Shown: positions 26,518 through 34,926, numbered from the stretch's first letter. The stretch is DNA of 64,000 nucleotides from an uncultured Chloroflexota bacterium (GCA_913045625.1 CAJWPE010000001.1:84068-148067); one strand, 5' to 3'. The notes: generated by a model from the sequence alone, not told the origin. A program made the numbers and translations.

Positions 26518-27153
26518 ATGTACATTATCGATATTTCGACCTTAAAAAAAGAAGGTGAATTTGGATCTAAAGAATGGGGTGAGGCCTGCGCTGCTGCAGC
26601 TGTAAAAATTCTTAAGGCCGCTGACTTGCCTGTTGATTTTGAATGGGCCTTCACTGAACGCTATACCTATCCCCCAGATCGATTAATGAAAAATGGGCGC
26701 ACACAATGTGGTTACTACATCATGGTTAAGAATGGTGAAATAACTGGTGGTGACGGAGAACCAGAGGCAGCGCTTGCGATTCCTGGCTTTCACATACGTG
26801 CACGCTGGGCTGCATTGTGTAACCAGTCTGGTGCTTTTTATGGTGCTGAAGGGAAATTAAAGCGCGCTGAAGGTGAAGCTTTAATGCGTGAGGCAATTGA
26901 GAAATATCTTGGGAATGAAGACCCATACGGTGAAATGCAGCCTTCAGAATTGTATTTTCCTGAAACTGTACGTGGCCCATTGATGGCAGGGTCAGAGGAA
27001 GGTAATGGACTTCACAATATCGCTGCGTCTATGCAGATACCATCTCCAGAGTTTGCTGATTTTCCAGTGACTGAGATGCTGGTTCCAATTTTTAATGAGA
27101 TGAGTGAAGATCAAAAGAAGTCATTTATCAACCTGCTTGGCATCGATATCTAA
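26518..27153 (+). CDS. Orphan protein of unknown function, compositionally distinct
   Basis: A 211-residue soluble protein without recognised motifs; features are FEWAFTERYTYPPDRLMKNG near residue 45, a Gly/Glu-rich turn, RARWAALCNQSGAFYG near 95, and a C-terminal stretch EMSEDQKKSFINLLGIDI. Its codons use far more G and C in third positions (for example GCC, CGC and GGC) than its neighbours, so by eye the GC content is clearly higher than in the flanks. GGAGGA lies 7 bases before the ATG. Recent transfer from another genome is a reasonable inference. I can give no function. Confidence 0.75.
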   Translation: MYIIDISTLKKEGEFGSKEWGEACAAAAVKILKAADLPVDFEWAFTERYTYPPDRLMKNGRTQCGYYIMVKNGEITGGDGEPEAALAIPGFHIRARWAALCNQSGAFYGAEGKLKRAEGEALMREAIEKYLGNEDPYGEMQPSELYFPETVRGPLMAGSEEGNGLHNIAASMQIPSPEFADFPVTEMLVPIFNEMSEDQKKSFINLLGIDI

Positions 27154-27249
27154 TCTAACAAATCTTGATGATTGGATCGCTTAAAAGATAAGGGGTAGTA
27201 TTATTCTATAATTGAGATTTAGCGGCTGCTTATCATAAAGGAGATTTAA

Positions 27250-27351
27250 ATGGCTAAAGGTCAAAATGCTAAAAAAGAAGAAAGAAAACCAAAAAAACGT
27301 AAGGAGAAAAAGCCTTATGGTGGGAAAGTCTTGGATTCAAAAAAATCCTAA
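27250..27351 (+). CDS. Very small lysine-rich basic protein
   Basis: A 33-codon gene whose product begins MAKGQNAKKEERKPKKRK and ends VLDSKKS. About 14 of the 33 residues are Lys or Arg. AAAGGAG stands 6 bases before the ATG, and a 15-base hairpin overlaps the stop codon. Short basic proteins of this form are common in bacterial genomes and may bind nucleic acid. A TATAAT at 27207-27212 could serve as -10 element. The combination of ribosome site, clean frame and terminator supports a real gene. Confidence 0.65.
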   Translation: MAKGQNAKKEERKPKKRKEKKPYGGKVLDSKKS

Positions 27352-27361
27352 AGACTTTAGG
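27347..27361 (+). terminator. Short hairpin at the end of the small basic protein gene
   Basis: CCTAAA and TTTAGG flank a GAC loop, giving six or seven pairs, followed by TTCGTTT. This is a weak intrinsic terminator at best, with only three T in the tail. Its left arm includes the stop codon. Confidence 0.4.
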
Positions 27362-27640
27362 TTCGTTTCCCAGTTGCCATATTTATTCTCGGCAAACAAA
27401 GCCAATTGCTCACAGTTATAGCTATCTATGTCAAAGTAATAATTAGGTTATTTAATTAGTTGTTTAAGAAACTCTAATCGGAATTATCACAACTGGGAAT
27501 GTATCGAACGAGTCGCTAAAAGAGTCCGCATCCAGATCTAAGTCAGATTGTAAACGGGAGAAGACCTTGGAATGCAGAAATTAAAGTTAGCTATGAGGAG
27601 CTTTCTGCAACCACTTCTCAAAATAGAGGGAGTCTTCCAT
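27361..27640 (+). ncRNA. Candidate structured non-coding RNA upstream of tRNA-Ala
   Basis: This gene-free stretch holds two long-range pairings. GTTCG (27361-27365) and TTCCCAGTTG (27367-27376) pair in register with CAACTGGGAA (27490-27499) and CGAAC (27505-27509), closing a domain of about 149 bases. A second domain pairs GAGAAG (27558-27563) with CTTCTC (27614-27619) and, inside it, TGCAGAAA (27573-27580) with TTTCTGCA (27602-27609). No open frame of note exists. Nested perfect arms of 8 and 10 bases over such distances are unlikely by chance in AT-rich DNA. It does not match the tmRNA, RNase P or SRP RNA signatures I know. The strand is assumed. Confidence 0.45.
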
Positions 27641-27678
27641 TTTTACCCCATCAATGAATAGTGCCGACAAAATAGCAT

Positions 27679-27703
27679 ATACAGGAACGAAAACCTGTAT
27701 AAT
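27679..27703 (+). promoter_or_regulatory. Promoter -10 element and overlapping hairpin before tRNA-Ala
   Basis: A perfect TATAAT at 27698-27703 lies 16 bases before the tRNA. It overlaps the right arm of an inverted repeat, ATACAGG (27679-27685) with CCTGTAT (27694-27700). No good -35 element is seen at the expected distance. The hairpin could equally close the structured stretch before it. Confidence 0.45.
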
Positions 27704-27718
27704 ACCCACTCATCATGT

Positions 27719-27794
27719 GGGGCTGTAGCTCATTTGGGAGAGCGCTTCAATGGCATTGAAGAGGTAGAGAGTTCGATTCTCTCCAGCTCCACCA
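27719..27794 (+). tRNA. tRNA-Ala (anticodon GGC)
   Basis: A complete 76-base cloverleaf. The acceptor arm GGGGCTG pairs with CAGCTCC (one G-T). The D arm is GCTC/GAGC, the anticodon stem CTTCA/TGAAG closes the loop ATGGCAT with anticodon GGC, and the T arm AGAGA/TCTCT holds TTCGATT. The discriminator A and the CCA end are encoded. It is the only tRNA I find in the window. Confidence 0.96.
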
Positions 27795-27900
27795 CCATCA
27801 TTATTAGGCACAATTTTCTTATTACTAATGCTTCTGATATATTACGGCCATCTGAAACTATGCGATTTAAATACGATCAAATTAATTCAATCAGGTTGAA

Positions 27901-29319
27901 ATGATGGTAGTCTCTGATAAACAAGAATATGAATTGAGAGCTCACCTACTAAGAAGAGCGGGGTTTGGTTGTAGTAAGAAAGAACTACAACACTATATGC
28001 GAAATTCATATGAAGATACCGTCGAATATCTTCTCAAACCCAATTTTAATGACTGGATGGGTGATCATCTAGTAAGAAGGTTTGACCCAGAAGCTTCAGG
28101 AATGATTAATGCCCCAGGAGCATCTCGCAACTGGTTATACAGGATGATCAGCACTGCTAATCCGTTAACAGAAAAAATTCCGTTGCTATGGCATAGCATT
28201 TTCGCTACAGGAGTTCCAAAAGTAATTAATGGAAGGGTCTTGTTTGATCAGATAAATATGCTCCGAAAATATGGGACAGGTAGACTTGATGATCTTCTGC
28301 TACAACTCTCAAAAGATCCTGCAATGATTATTTGGTTAGATAATCAAGAAAACCATAAAGATGCAATGAATGAAAATTGGGGGCGTGAGCTGCTTGAACT
28401 ATTTTCAATGGGAGTGGGAAATTACACCGAAGAAGATGTAAAGGAGTGTGCTAGAGCATTTACAGGATGGACTATAGGAAATACTGAATACATGATGGTC
28501 AGGGCTAAAAGAGATTCAGACTGGCCTTATGGAAGAATCGCCTACCATTTTCAATATCGAGAGGATGATCATGACACATCAGAAAGAACTTTTTTGGGGC
28601 AAACAGGAAATTTTAACGGTGAGGACATAATCCGAATAATATGTGAACAGGAAAGTACTGCTAAATTCATTTCAAGACACTTATATCATTTTTTTGTAGC
28701 AGATGAATTGCCTGTTCCTTCATGGGGAACTGTTGAACCAAGAGATCCTGAAGCCATTGATCAACTTGTAAAAGCATATTTTGATTCAAATCACAACATA
28801 ACTGATATGTTGAGAATCCTGTTTAACTCAGACTTTTTTAAATCAAGGGATATACGATATCAAAAAGTAAAAGGCCCGGCAGAATTCGCATCAACAGTTA
28901 TAAAGCTTAGTGGTCAATTTGAAATACCTGACAGAGAAATGATTCCTAAATATCAACAGATCGTATGGATGGGTCAAGAGTTAAGCAATCCATCAAGTGT
29001 AGAAGGATGGCATGAAGGTAAAGAATGGGTTGATACTGGAACTTTAGTAGAAAGAATTAACTTTGCTTCTGAGCAACTCGGAGATTATCAAAAACCTGGA
29101 ATCCAGAAAATAGTTGACACATTAATGCTGGAAAATACTGATTTGATTTCTGAAGAGGAAATAATTGAACAATGCCTTGAGCATCTTGGTTATCTAGAGA
29201 TTTCAAATGAAACGCGAGATGTTTTAGTCGAATATGCGAAAGAAATTGATAATCCAGTTAAGAAAATTACTGGGATAATTCGCCTAATAACAACCTCCAA
29301 GGAATTTCAATTGGCCTAA
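27901..29319 (+). CDS. DUF1800 family protein (copy 2)
   Basis: A 472-residue paralogue of the protein at 18854-20257, colinear over its whole length: LRAHLLRRAGFGCSKKEL at the start, LWHSIFAT, KDPAMIIWLDNQENHK, NWGRELLELFSMGVGNYTEE, CARAFTGWTI and SVEGWHEGKEWVDTGTL. No export signal is visible. Two consecutive ATG codons open the gene, with a weak AGG upstream. Codon choice differs from copy 1 (more ATA and CGA). Unlike copy 1, it is followed directly by an NHL gene and no DUF1501 gene is present. Confidence 0.9.
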   Translation: MMVVSDKQEYELRAHLLRRAGFGCSKKELQHYMRNSYEDTVEYLLKPNFNDWMGDHLVRRFDPEASGMINAPGASRNWLYRMISTANPLTEKIPLLWHSIFATGVPKVINGRVLFDQINMLRKYGTGRLDDLLLQLSKDPAMIIWLDNQENHKDAMNENWGRELLELFSMGVGNYTEEDVKECARAFTGWTIGNTEYMMVRAKRDSDWPYGRIAYHFQYREDDHDTSERTFLGQTGNFNGEDIIRIICEQESTAKFISRHLYHFFVADELPVPSWGTVEPRDPEAIDQLVKAYFDSNHNITDMLRILFNSDFFKSRDIRYQKVKGPAEFASTVIKLSGQFEIPDREMIPKYQQIVWMGQELSNPSSVEGWHEGKEWVDTGTLVERINFASEQLGDYQKPGIQKIVDTLMLENTDLISEEEIIEQCLEHLGYLEISNETRDVLVEYAKEIDNPVKKITGIIRLITTSKEFQLA

Positions 29320-29357
29320 TCGACGGATTTAATAATGACTCTATTAAGTGAATATAA

Positions 29358-30353
29358 ATGATCGAATACATGCTCACTTTAGGAATTGTAGCCATGGAAG
29401 GCAGAGGGTTTGAATATCCAACCGATAGTGTAATGGCTCCTAACGGTCGCATATATGTCCCAAATAAGTCTAGAAACTTTGGAGAGCGAGGAGTTAGAGT
29501 AACTGCACTCAGTTTAGAAAGTGAATTTTATGGAACATTTGCAACTTACGGTACTTCTGAAGGAAAACTACAATCGCCTTCATCTATTGCTGCTACAGAA
29601 GATGGAAAATTACTGGTCTGTGATGATTATACTCACACAATAAACTTATTTGACTTAGATGGTTCATTTTTGACTAGCTGGGGAAGTCATGGAGTAGGAA
29701 TAAAAGAGATTAATGGCCCTTCAGGAATAGCTATAGATCGAGACAATAACGTTTACATATCAGACACCAGAAATCATCGAATTCAGAAATTTAATATTGA
29801 AGGTGTTCATCTAGACACTTTTGGTAAACAAGGTCAATCTAGGGGCGAGTTCGAGCTACCATGGGGAATATCAATGACACCAAACAATACTTTATGCATT
29901 GCAGACTGGGGCAATAACCGTATACAAGAATTAACCTTAGAAGGTGAAGTTTTATCGGTCATAGACAATGAATCCAACCCCAGTTATGAACTGAAATATC
30001 CTTCAAGTGCTGTTATAGATGATGATAGGACAATTTATATAGCAGACTGGGGGAATGAAAGAGTCAAAATTATTAATCATAAGGGAGTTATGGTTCAAAA
30101 TTTGAGAGGAGAGGCTACTGTTTCTAAGTGGGCAGGAGAATTTTTGAGCAATAATGCTGAAGAAAATGATGCTCGTCTTTCTGCAAACATGGAAATAGAC
30201 TTAGATTTTCTTGATGATAATGATCCTCATAGTGAATCGGCTCATATTGAAAAGTACTTCTGGTCTCCAGTTTCAATTAAACTAGATGACGAAAATCGAG
30301 TCTATATTACTGAAGCCAATCGCCACCGCATACAGGTATACCAACAAGCATAG
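29358..30353 (+). CDS. NHL-repeat beta-propeller protein (copy 2)
   Basis: A 331-residue paralogue of the protein at 21429-22436. Blades read as YPTDSVMAPNGRIYVPNK, SPSSIAATEDGKLLVCDD, GPSGIAIDRDNNVYISDT, LPWGISMTPNNTLCIADW and YPSSAVIDDDRTIYIADW, with a last blade ending ENRVYITEANRHRIQVY. Turns of the N-x-R-[IV]-Q-x-F type recur. An acidic insertion near residues 270-290 precedes the last blade, as in copy 1. No signal peptide. It lies 38 bases after the DUF1800 gene. Role unknown. Confidence 0.88.
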   Translation: MIEYMLTLGIVAMEGRGFEYPTDSVMAPNGRIYVPNKSRNFGERGVRVTALSLESEFYGTFATYGTSEGKLQSPSSIAATEDGKLLVCDDYTHTINLFDLDGSFLTSWGSHGVGIKEINGPSGIAIDRDNNVYISDTRNHRIQKFNIEGVHLDTFGKQGQSRGEFELPWGISMTPNNTLCIADWGNNRIQELTLEGEVLSVIDNESNPSYELKYPSSAVIDDDRTIYIADWGNERVKIINHKGVMVQNLRGEATVSKWAGEFLSNNAEENDARLSANMEIDLDFLDDNDPHSESAHIEKYFWSPVSIKLDDENRVYITEANRHRIQVYQQA

Positions 30354-30548
30354 TTTTGTTTCGGAATACTATTCAATCGAATAAAGAATATTTATCCGAT
30401 TTATTGAAAAAGTCTTCTAATTATTTGATCTAAATTGATTCTTTTTCAATTCTTCTAATCTTGAATCATAAATTTCTTGAGGACTATTTATAATTTAATC
30501 ATTTTTTCTGATTATAAAGTATCTCTTTGACTGCAGATCTTATTTCTT

Positions 30549-30797
30549 CTAATTCATCATTTTTTTAGATCGAGCGCTTATAGGTATACCCTTATTAATT
30601 TTGTTAGACCACCCCATACCGATGTGCATAGGAAATGAAGTCATAAACACAGTAACGAGAAACCACCCTCCTTCGTCATACCAGTCCGATAACCAAGGCA
30701 TTCCTGTCTCATGTAAGAATATAAACACCCCACAGAGTGCACATAATATTCCATGGAGTACTAAATATTTATTTAATATTTTGTACTGTTTTTTCAT
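30549..30797 (-). CDS. Small two-helix membrane protein, probably frameshifted near its end
   Basis: An 82-residue protein with two hydrophobic segments (about residues 10-30 and 42-62). It starts inside the last codons of the enolase-superfamily gene at 30769, a 29-base overlap that suggests coupling. The frame stops after RSKKMMN. At the run of seven A (30560-30566 on the complementary strand), the -1 frame continues as NDELEEIRSAVKEILYNQKK to a stop at 30499, which looks like a natural charged helical tail. A frameshift mutation, a sequencing error or slippage on the A-run would explain it. Confidence 0.6.
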   Translation of the reverse strand: MKKQYKILNKYLVLHGILCALCGVFIFLHETGMPWLSDWYDEGGWFLVTVFMTSFPMHIGMGWSNKINKGIPISARSKKMMN

Positions 30798-31884
30798 TTA
30801 AATAATTCCAATCTAATTCGTAACCTATTCCGGGTAATTTGGTGGCTTTTATAGAACCTTCATTATTTACTGTTATGTCATCTTTTAATCCAAATTGATG
30901 TGCTTCTGTCGGCATCCAATATTCGTAAAAATCACAATTTTTTACAGAATATATGACATGTAAGTTGGCTATGTTCAGTATTGAATTCCCTGCCGTTCCG
31001 ATTTCGCAGTTATATCCAAAAGCTTCAGCTGCTGAGCATAATTTTTTTAGACCAGTTATGCCTAACTTTGATGCTGAACCTCTTATGAGTCTATTTGACT
31101 TAGTTCTAATGGCATTGGCCCCCCAAAAAAATTGGTTGTCTGATTGGTCACTCATGCATAGGGGTGTTTTTAATCTTTTGGATAATTCTGATATTGCATC
31201 TATGTCATTGTGAGAAACAGGATCTTCATACCAGTAGAAATTATTATCATCTAAGGCTTGTCCTATGTCATATGCTTTTCTATAGTCATATCCACAATTT
31301 GGGTCAAACATTAGTTTTATGTCTGGACCAACACTTTTCCTAACTTCATTAACCATTTCTATAGTATTTTTAGTATCCATTACTCCAGGGTGAATTTTGT
31401 AAGCTTTAAATCCGCTATTTATGATTTCTGCCGCTTCTTTTACATAACCTTTGTAATCAATATGTCTTGGTGGGTATGTTGCGTATGCATCAATGGAATC
31501 ACGTTGTGATCCCAGTAGCTCATATATAGGCATATTGGCTGCTTTTCCTGCTATGTCCCACAAAGCTACATCTACTGCTGCCCAAGCTCCTATTTTCAAA
31601 CCCTTTCGTGAAGATAGTATTTGTACCCTACTCCATAGAAATTCTCTTTTTGATACATCCATTCCTAGTAATTCAGGTTTTAAAGTTTTGATTATGGAGC
31701 TGTAAAGACCAGATCCTCCGTTACGAAATTCTCCTATAAAACAATTACCTTCTATTCCGTTATCTGTAATTATTCTTAGAACTCCCTGATCAACTTTTCC
31801 AGCAAATCTCCCTAGATCTGAATCTAATCCAGTATCAGGTGTTTCACGTTCAATTACATCGATACTAACTTCAGCTATTTTCAT
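30769..31884 (-). CDS. Mandelate racemase/muconate lactonizing enzyme family protein (copy 1)
   Basis: An enolase-superfamily enzyme of about 371 residues: a capping domain (1-125) and a TIM barrel with YKIHPG (catalytic Lys, with His in place of the second Lys), MFDPNCGYD and YEDPVSHND (metal Asp and Glu), MSDQSDN, and IGTAGNS near the end. Family members abstract the proton next to a carboxylate and act as sugar-acid dehydratases, racemases or cycloisomerases. The KxH variant argues against a mandelate-type racemase. The ATG at 31884 fits the AAAGG spacing better than the ATG at 31896. The small membrane protein gene overlaps its end. Confidence 0.85.
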   Translation of the reverse strand: MKIAEVSIDVIERETPDTGLDSDLGRFAGKVDQGVLRIITDNGIEGNCFIGEFRNGGSGLYSSIIKTLKPELLGMDVSKREFLWSRVQILSSRKGLKIGAWAAVDVALWDIAGKAANMPIYELLGSQRDSIDAYATYPPRHIDYKGYVKEAAEIINSGFKAYKIHPGVMDTKNTIEMVNEVRKSVGPDIKLMFDPNCGYDYRKAYDIGQALDDNNFYWYEDPVSHNDIDAISELSKRLKTPLCMSDQSDNQFFWGANAIRTKSNRLIRGSASKLGITGLKKLCSAAEAFGYNCEIGTAGNSILNIANLHVIYSVKNCDFYEYWMPTEAHQFGLKDDITVNNEGSIKATKLPGIGYELDWNYLNEKTVQNIK

Positions 31885-32022
31885 TTTTTTAAGCATCCTT
31901 TCATAATGGATTTGATTATAAGGATTTTTTGATAATCATGATAATTTTTGTTTATAGTGTGTTTTTATATAGTTGCGTTTAATGTTTTTAATGTTGCTTA
32001 AATAGTATTTTATATAATTATT

Positions 32023-32604
32023 TTAGCTTTTAGTGTTGCTTATATTTTGAGTTGAAGGTTGCTCGAAATAAGTGTTAGATGGCTTCCAAATTTGCTCCAT
32101 TATTGAATTCATGTCCTCGTCTTCGTGGTCAAAAGTGATTAAATTTGAGTCTCTGTTAAATATAATTTTGTATTTTTCAGTTTGGGCACATTTGATTGCT
32201 AATCTGGGAAGTTCCATGGATACAGAATCCCAGTCTGTTTTCATGTAGCTCAATCTCCACATCCATTTAGCTTCTCTTCCAGTAGGTAGTTTATTGAAAC
32301 TAACAGGGGGTGCGTCCAAAATTTTCATGATTCTTGTTGAATCTTGCCAAGGGATTTCGTATAAGCTGAGTTTGTGAAGTCTGAAAGCCTTATCTTGCTC
32401 TATTATGTCTCTGGGGATCTGTTTAAATTCTTTTACCCAATTGGCAACAGTGCTTATTGTTACAACAGATCCACCGCTTCTTAACGTTCTGCCCCAATGA
32501 CTTTCAATGCTTTTGTGTATGTTGTCTGTATGCGCGGAGTTTCGCGCATACAATTCGTAAGCGTGTAGCTTTTGTCCGTATGCGATATGTCCTCTTTTTG
32601 GCAT
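32023..32604 (-). CDS. Unknown protein with possible N-terminal helix-turn-helix
   Basis: A 193-residue protein I do not recognise. Residues 1-65 look like a homeodomain-like DNA-binding unit: KLHAYELYARN, a basic stretch, then SVVTISTVANWVKEFK, reminiscent of the HTH of transposase or small-terminase proteins. The rest (EAKWMWRLSYMKTDW and an acidic tail) has no visible motif. It stands alone between the two enolase-superfamily genes on the same strand, with gaps of 69 and 138 bases. A regulator for these genes is possible but unproven. Confidence 0.6.
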   Translation of the reverse strand: MPKRGHIAYGQKLHAYELYARNSAHTDNIHKSIESHWGRTLRSGGSVVTISTVANWVKEFKQIPRDIIEQDKAFRLHKLSLYEIPWQDSTRIMKILDAPPVSFNKLPTGREAKWMWRLSYMKTDWDSVSMELPRLAIKCAQTEKYKIIFNRDSNLITFDHEDEDMNSIMEQIWKPSNTYFEQPSTQNISNTKS

Positions 32605-32673
32605 GCGTATTACTCCAAATTAATAAAGAAGAATAGCACAAAACAGAACATATGTACTAATATTTAATTGGCT

Positions 32674-33753
32674 TTATTCCTTTAATTTATTGACCATTTT
32701 CATGTCTAATTCAACTCCAAGACCTGGTCCGTTTGGAACTTCTAATAATCCGTTTTTAATCTTTAAAGGTTCTTTTAAAATCGGATATTCATCTCTTATA
32801 GAAATGTTCTCAATATTGTATTCCTGTGCATAAGGAACAATCGATGATGAGGCTACAAAATGCGCATGAGCTACCGTGCTAATTGTTGGTTGAGTATTGT
32901 GACATGTAATTGGTATGCCAAATGACTCAGCTAAATTTGCTATCTTTATAAATGTAGTAAAACCTGGAGTTTTAACAATATCTGGTTGAATGATGTCTAC
33001 TTTACCCTTGATTATTAAATCTCTGTATTCGTAAAGACTGTATATCATTTCACCTGAAGCTATAGGAATAGTTAAAGCATCTGCTACTTCTGATAAGCCT
33101 TGCAAGTCATAGTGAGGTCTTGGTTCTTCAAAATGAAAGACGTTTAGTTCTTCTAGTTGCTTTCCAATTTCTATGCTTTTATGTACAGAATAAGCACCAT
33201 TTACATCAACCAATATGTCTACATTGTCTCCAACAGCTTTCCGTACTTCTGTTACTGTTTTTATTGTTTGATCTGCAGGGTCATCAATTTTGCCTGGTAC
33301 AGCGCTATGTAATTTGTATGCACTGTAACCTTGTTCGACTAACGATACGGCACGTTTTGCTTCTTCTAACGGCGTCATATCTCGTTTCATTGAACTAGCA
33401 TAAACTGGTACCTGGTCTTTGATTTTTCCTCCTAGTAAAGCATGTATCGGTAAATTTAATGCTTTGCCTTTAATGTCCCAAAGTGCGATATCAAGACCTG
33501 CAATTCCTATCCAGATTGCACCCCCGATTTCAAGAGCGTTACCTGCTTTTGCCATATCTTTAAATCGATTTTCTGTATCTAAAGGGTTTTTCCCAATGAG
33601 AGATGGAGCTAAAAGTGTTTCAATTACTGTTTTTGTAACACTTGGTTGTCGTCTAAAACATTCTCCAATTCCAGTTATTCCTTCATCTGTATGAACTAAG
33701 ACAAAAGGGAAAGATTTATCTAATACTAAATACTCTATAGATGTAATTTTCAT
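32674..33753 (-). CDS. Mandelate racemase/muconate lactonizing enzyme family protein (copy 2)
   Basis: A 359-residue enolase-superfamily enzyme, only distantly similar to copy 1. The capping domain ends near residue 110. The barrel shows YKLHSAVPG (KxH again), ILVDVNGAYS, FHFEEPRPHYD and ASGEMIYS for the metal site and CHNTQPT for the base near the end. GIGECFRRQP in the cap likely lines the substrate pocket. The ATG at 33753 has GGAG 9 bases upstream; a start at 33795 would add 14 low-complexity residues. It is probably a sugar-acid dehydratase, with substrate unknown. Confidence 0.87.
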   Translation of the reverse strand: MKITSIEYLVLDKSFPFVLVHTDEGITGIGECFRRQPSVTKTVIETLLAPSLIGKNPLDTENRFKDMAKAGNALEIGGAIWIGIAGLDIALWDIKGKALNLPIHALLGGKIKDQVPVYASSMKRDMTPLEEAKRAVSLVEQGYSAYKLHSAVPGKIDDPADQTIKTVTEVRKAVGDNVDILVDVNGAYSVHKSIEIGKQLEELNVFHFEEPRPHYDLQGLSEVADALTIPIASGEMIYSLYEYRDLIIKGKVDIIQPDIVKTPGFTTFIKIANLAESFGIPITCHNTQPTISTVAHAHFVASSSIVPYAQEYNIENISIRDEYPILKEPLKIKNGLLEVPNGPGLGVELDMKMVNKLKE

Positions 33754-33855
33754 TGAATTTTCTCCAAATTGATTATTTGAACAGTTGGATTTCATTTGTT
33801 GTGAGAGTTATCATATGACTTCCCTAAAATTCTTGGAATCAAGAGAATAAATTTT

Positions 33856-34926
33856 ATGTTAGATAGATTATCTTCTTTAGAAGAAAAATACGAAGAACTG
33901 GATAAGTTATTAGCTGATCCAGAAGTTGTGATGGATTACACCAAAGTTCAGCAATATGCCAAAGAGCAGGCAGCTATGCGTGAGGTTGTTGAATTAGCTA
34001 GAGCATATAGATCTGTAACTGAAGATTTACGAGAAGTAACAGATATGGTTCACAATGAAAATGATCCAGATTTGCTGGCTATGGCTAAAGAAGAACAAGA
34101 GGCTTTACAGACAAAACACGATCAGGTTGAAGCAGACTTGAAACTAGCTCTAGTTCCTTCTGATCCTAATGATGATAAGAATGTAATTATTGAAATACGG
34201 GCTGGGACAGGCGGTGAAGAAGCTGGCCTTTTTGCATCTAATTTGTTTCGAATGTATTCGAGGTTAGCCCAACGTCTTGAATGGAAATTAGAAGTAATTG
34301 ATACGAAACAAACAGGTATTGGCGGTATTAAAGAAGTAACTTTTCAAGTAAATGGTGACCAAGCCTACAGCAAATTAAAACATGAAAGTGGTGTTCATCG
34401 GGTTCAGCGTGTACCGGCTACTGAGTCTAGTGGCCGAATTCATACATCTGCAGCAACAGTTGCTGTTTTACCCGAAGCGGAGGAAGTGGATGTAGAGCTT
34501 GCTTCCGAGGATCTTCAGATAGATGTTTATCATGCTAGTGGTCATGGGGGTCAAAATGTTCAGAAAGTTGCTACTGCAATTCGAATTACTCATATTCCTT
34601 CAGGTTTGGTGACAACTTGTCAGGATGAAAGATCTCAGCATAAAAATAAAGAGAAAGCTTTGGCAGTTCTTAGATCTAGATTATTGGCACAAGAGATAGC
34701 AAAACAACAACAAGAAATTACAGATTCCAGAAGATCAATGGTTGGTTCTGGAGATAGGTCGGAAAGAGTTAGAACCTATAACTTTCCTCAAGGCAGGATT
34801 ACGGATCATAGAATTAATTTGACTAGCTACAACCTAGAACAAGTACTTGATGGCGATTTACTGGAGTTTATTGAGGCATTGGTACAAGAAGAACAGGCCT
34901 ATAAATTAGAAAATTCAGGTTTATGA
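33856..34926 (+). CDS. prfA: Peptide chain release factor 1
   Basis: A 356-residue class I release factor that ends translation at UAA and UAG. The catalytic GGQ lies in ASGHGGQNVQKV and the stop-codon reading region in RVPATESSGRIHTSAATV; GTGGEEAGLFA marks domain 2. The sequence ITHIPSGLV replaces the RF2 pattern, so it is RF1. Its stop overlaps the prmC start by ATGA, so enzyme and substrate are made together: PrmC methylates the Gln of GGQ. The gene is divergent from the enolase-superfamily gene. Confidence 0.96.
   Translation: MLDRLSSLEEKYEELDKLLADPEVVMDYTKVQQYAKEQAAMREVVELARAYRSVTEDLREVTDMVHNENDPDLLAMAKEEQEALQTKHDQVEADLKLALVPSDPNDDKNVIIEIRAGTGGEEAGLFASNLFRMYSRLAQRLEWKLEVIDTKQTGIGGIKEVTFQVNGDQAYSKLKHESGVHRVQRVPATESSGRIHTSAATVAVLPEAEEVDVELASEDLQIDVYHASGHGGQNVQKVATAIRITHIPSGLVTTCQDERSQHKNKEKALAVLRSRLLAQEIAKQQQEITDSRRSMVGSGDRSERVRTYNFPQGRITDHRINLTSYNLEQVLDGDLLEFIEALVQEEQAYKLENSGL

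Noticed and set aside
27347-27361. Strong terminator behind the small basic gene
   Set aside because: The hairpin is short and has only three T in its tail, so it is listed with low confidence and not used to separate transcripts.
27361-27640. Possible tmRNA, because of a GCA-AAC reading-frame start near 27393 and tight folding
   Set aside because: The short frame ends in TCA CAG TTA TAG, not in an ALA-type degradation tag, and no tRNA-like ends pair around it. RNase P and SRP RNA core motifs are also absent, so I kept it as an unassigned RNA candidate.
30354-30498. Gap after the second NHL gene with a loose stem (TTCAAT to ATTGAA)
   Set aside because: The stem has a bulge and a mismatch and no T-run; I see nothing supportable there besides the tail frame of the small membrane protein from 30499.
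32023-32604. Possible transposase remnant
   Set aside because: Only the N-terminal HTH outline fits; there is no catalytic DDE or HUH motif, no inverted repeats and no target duplication.
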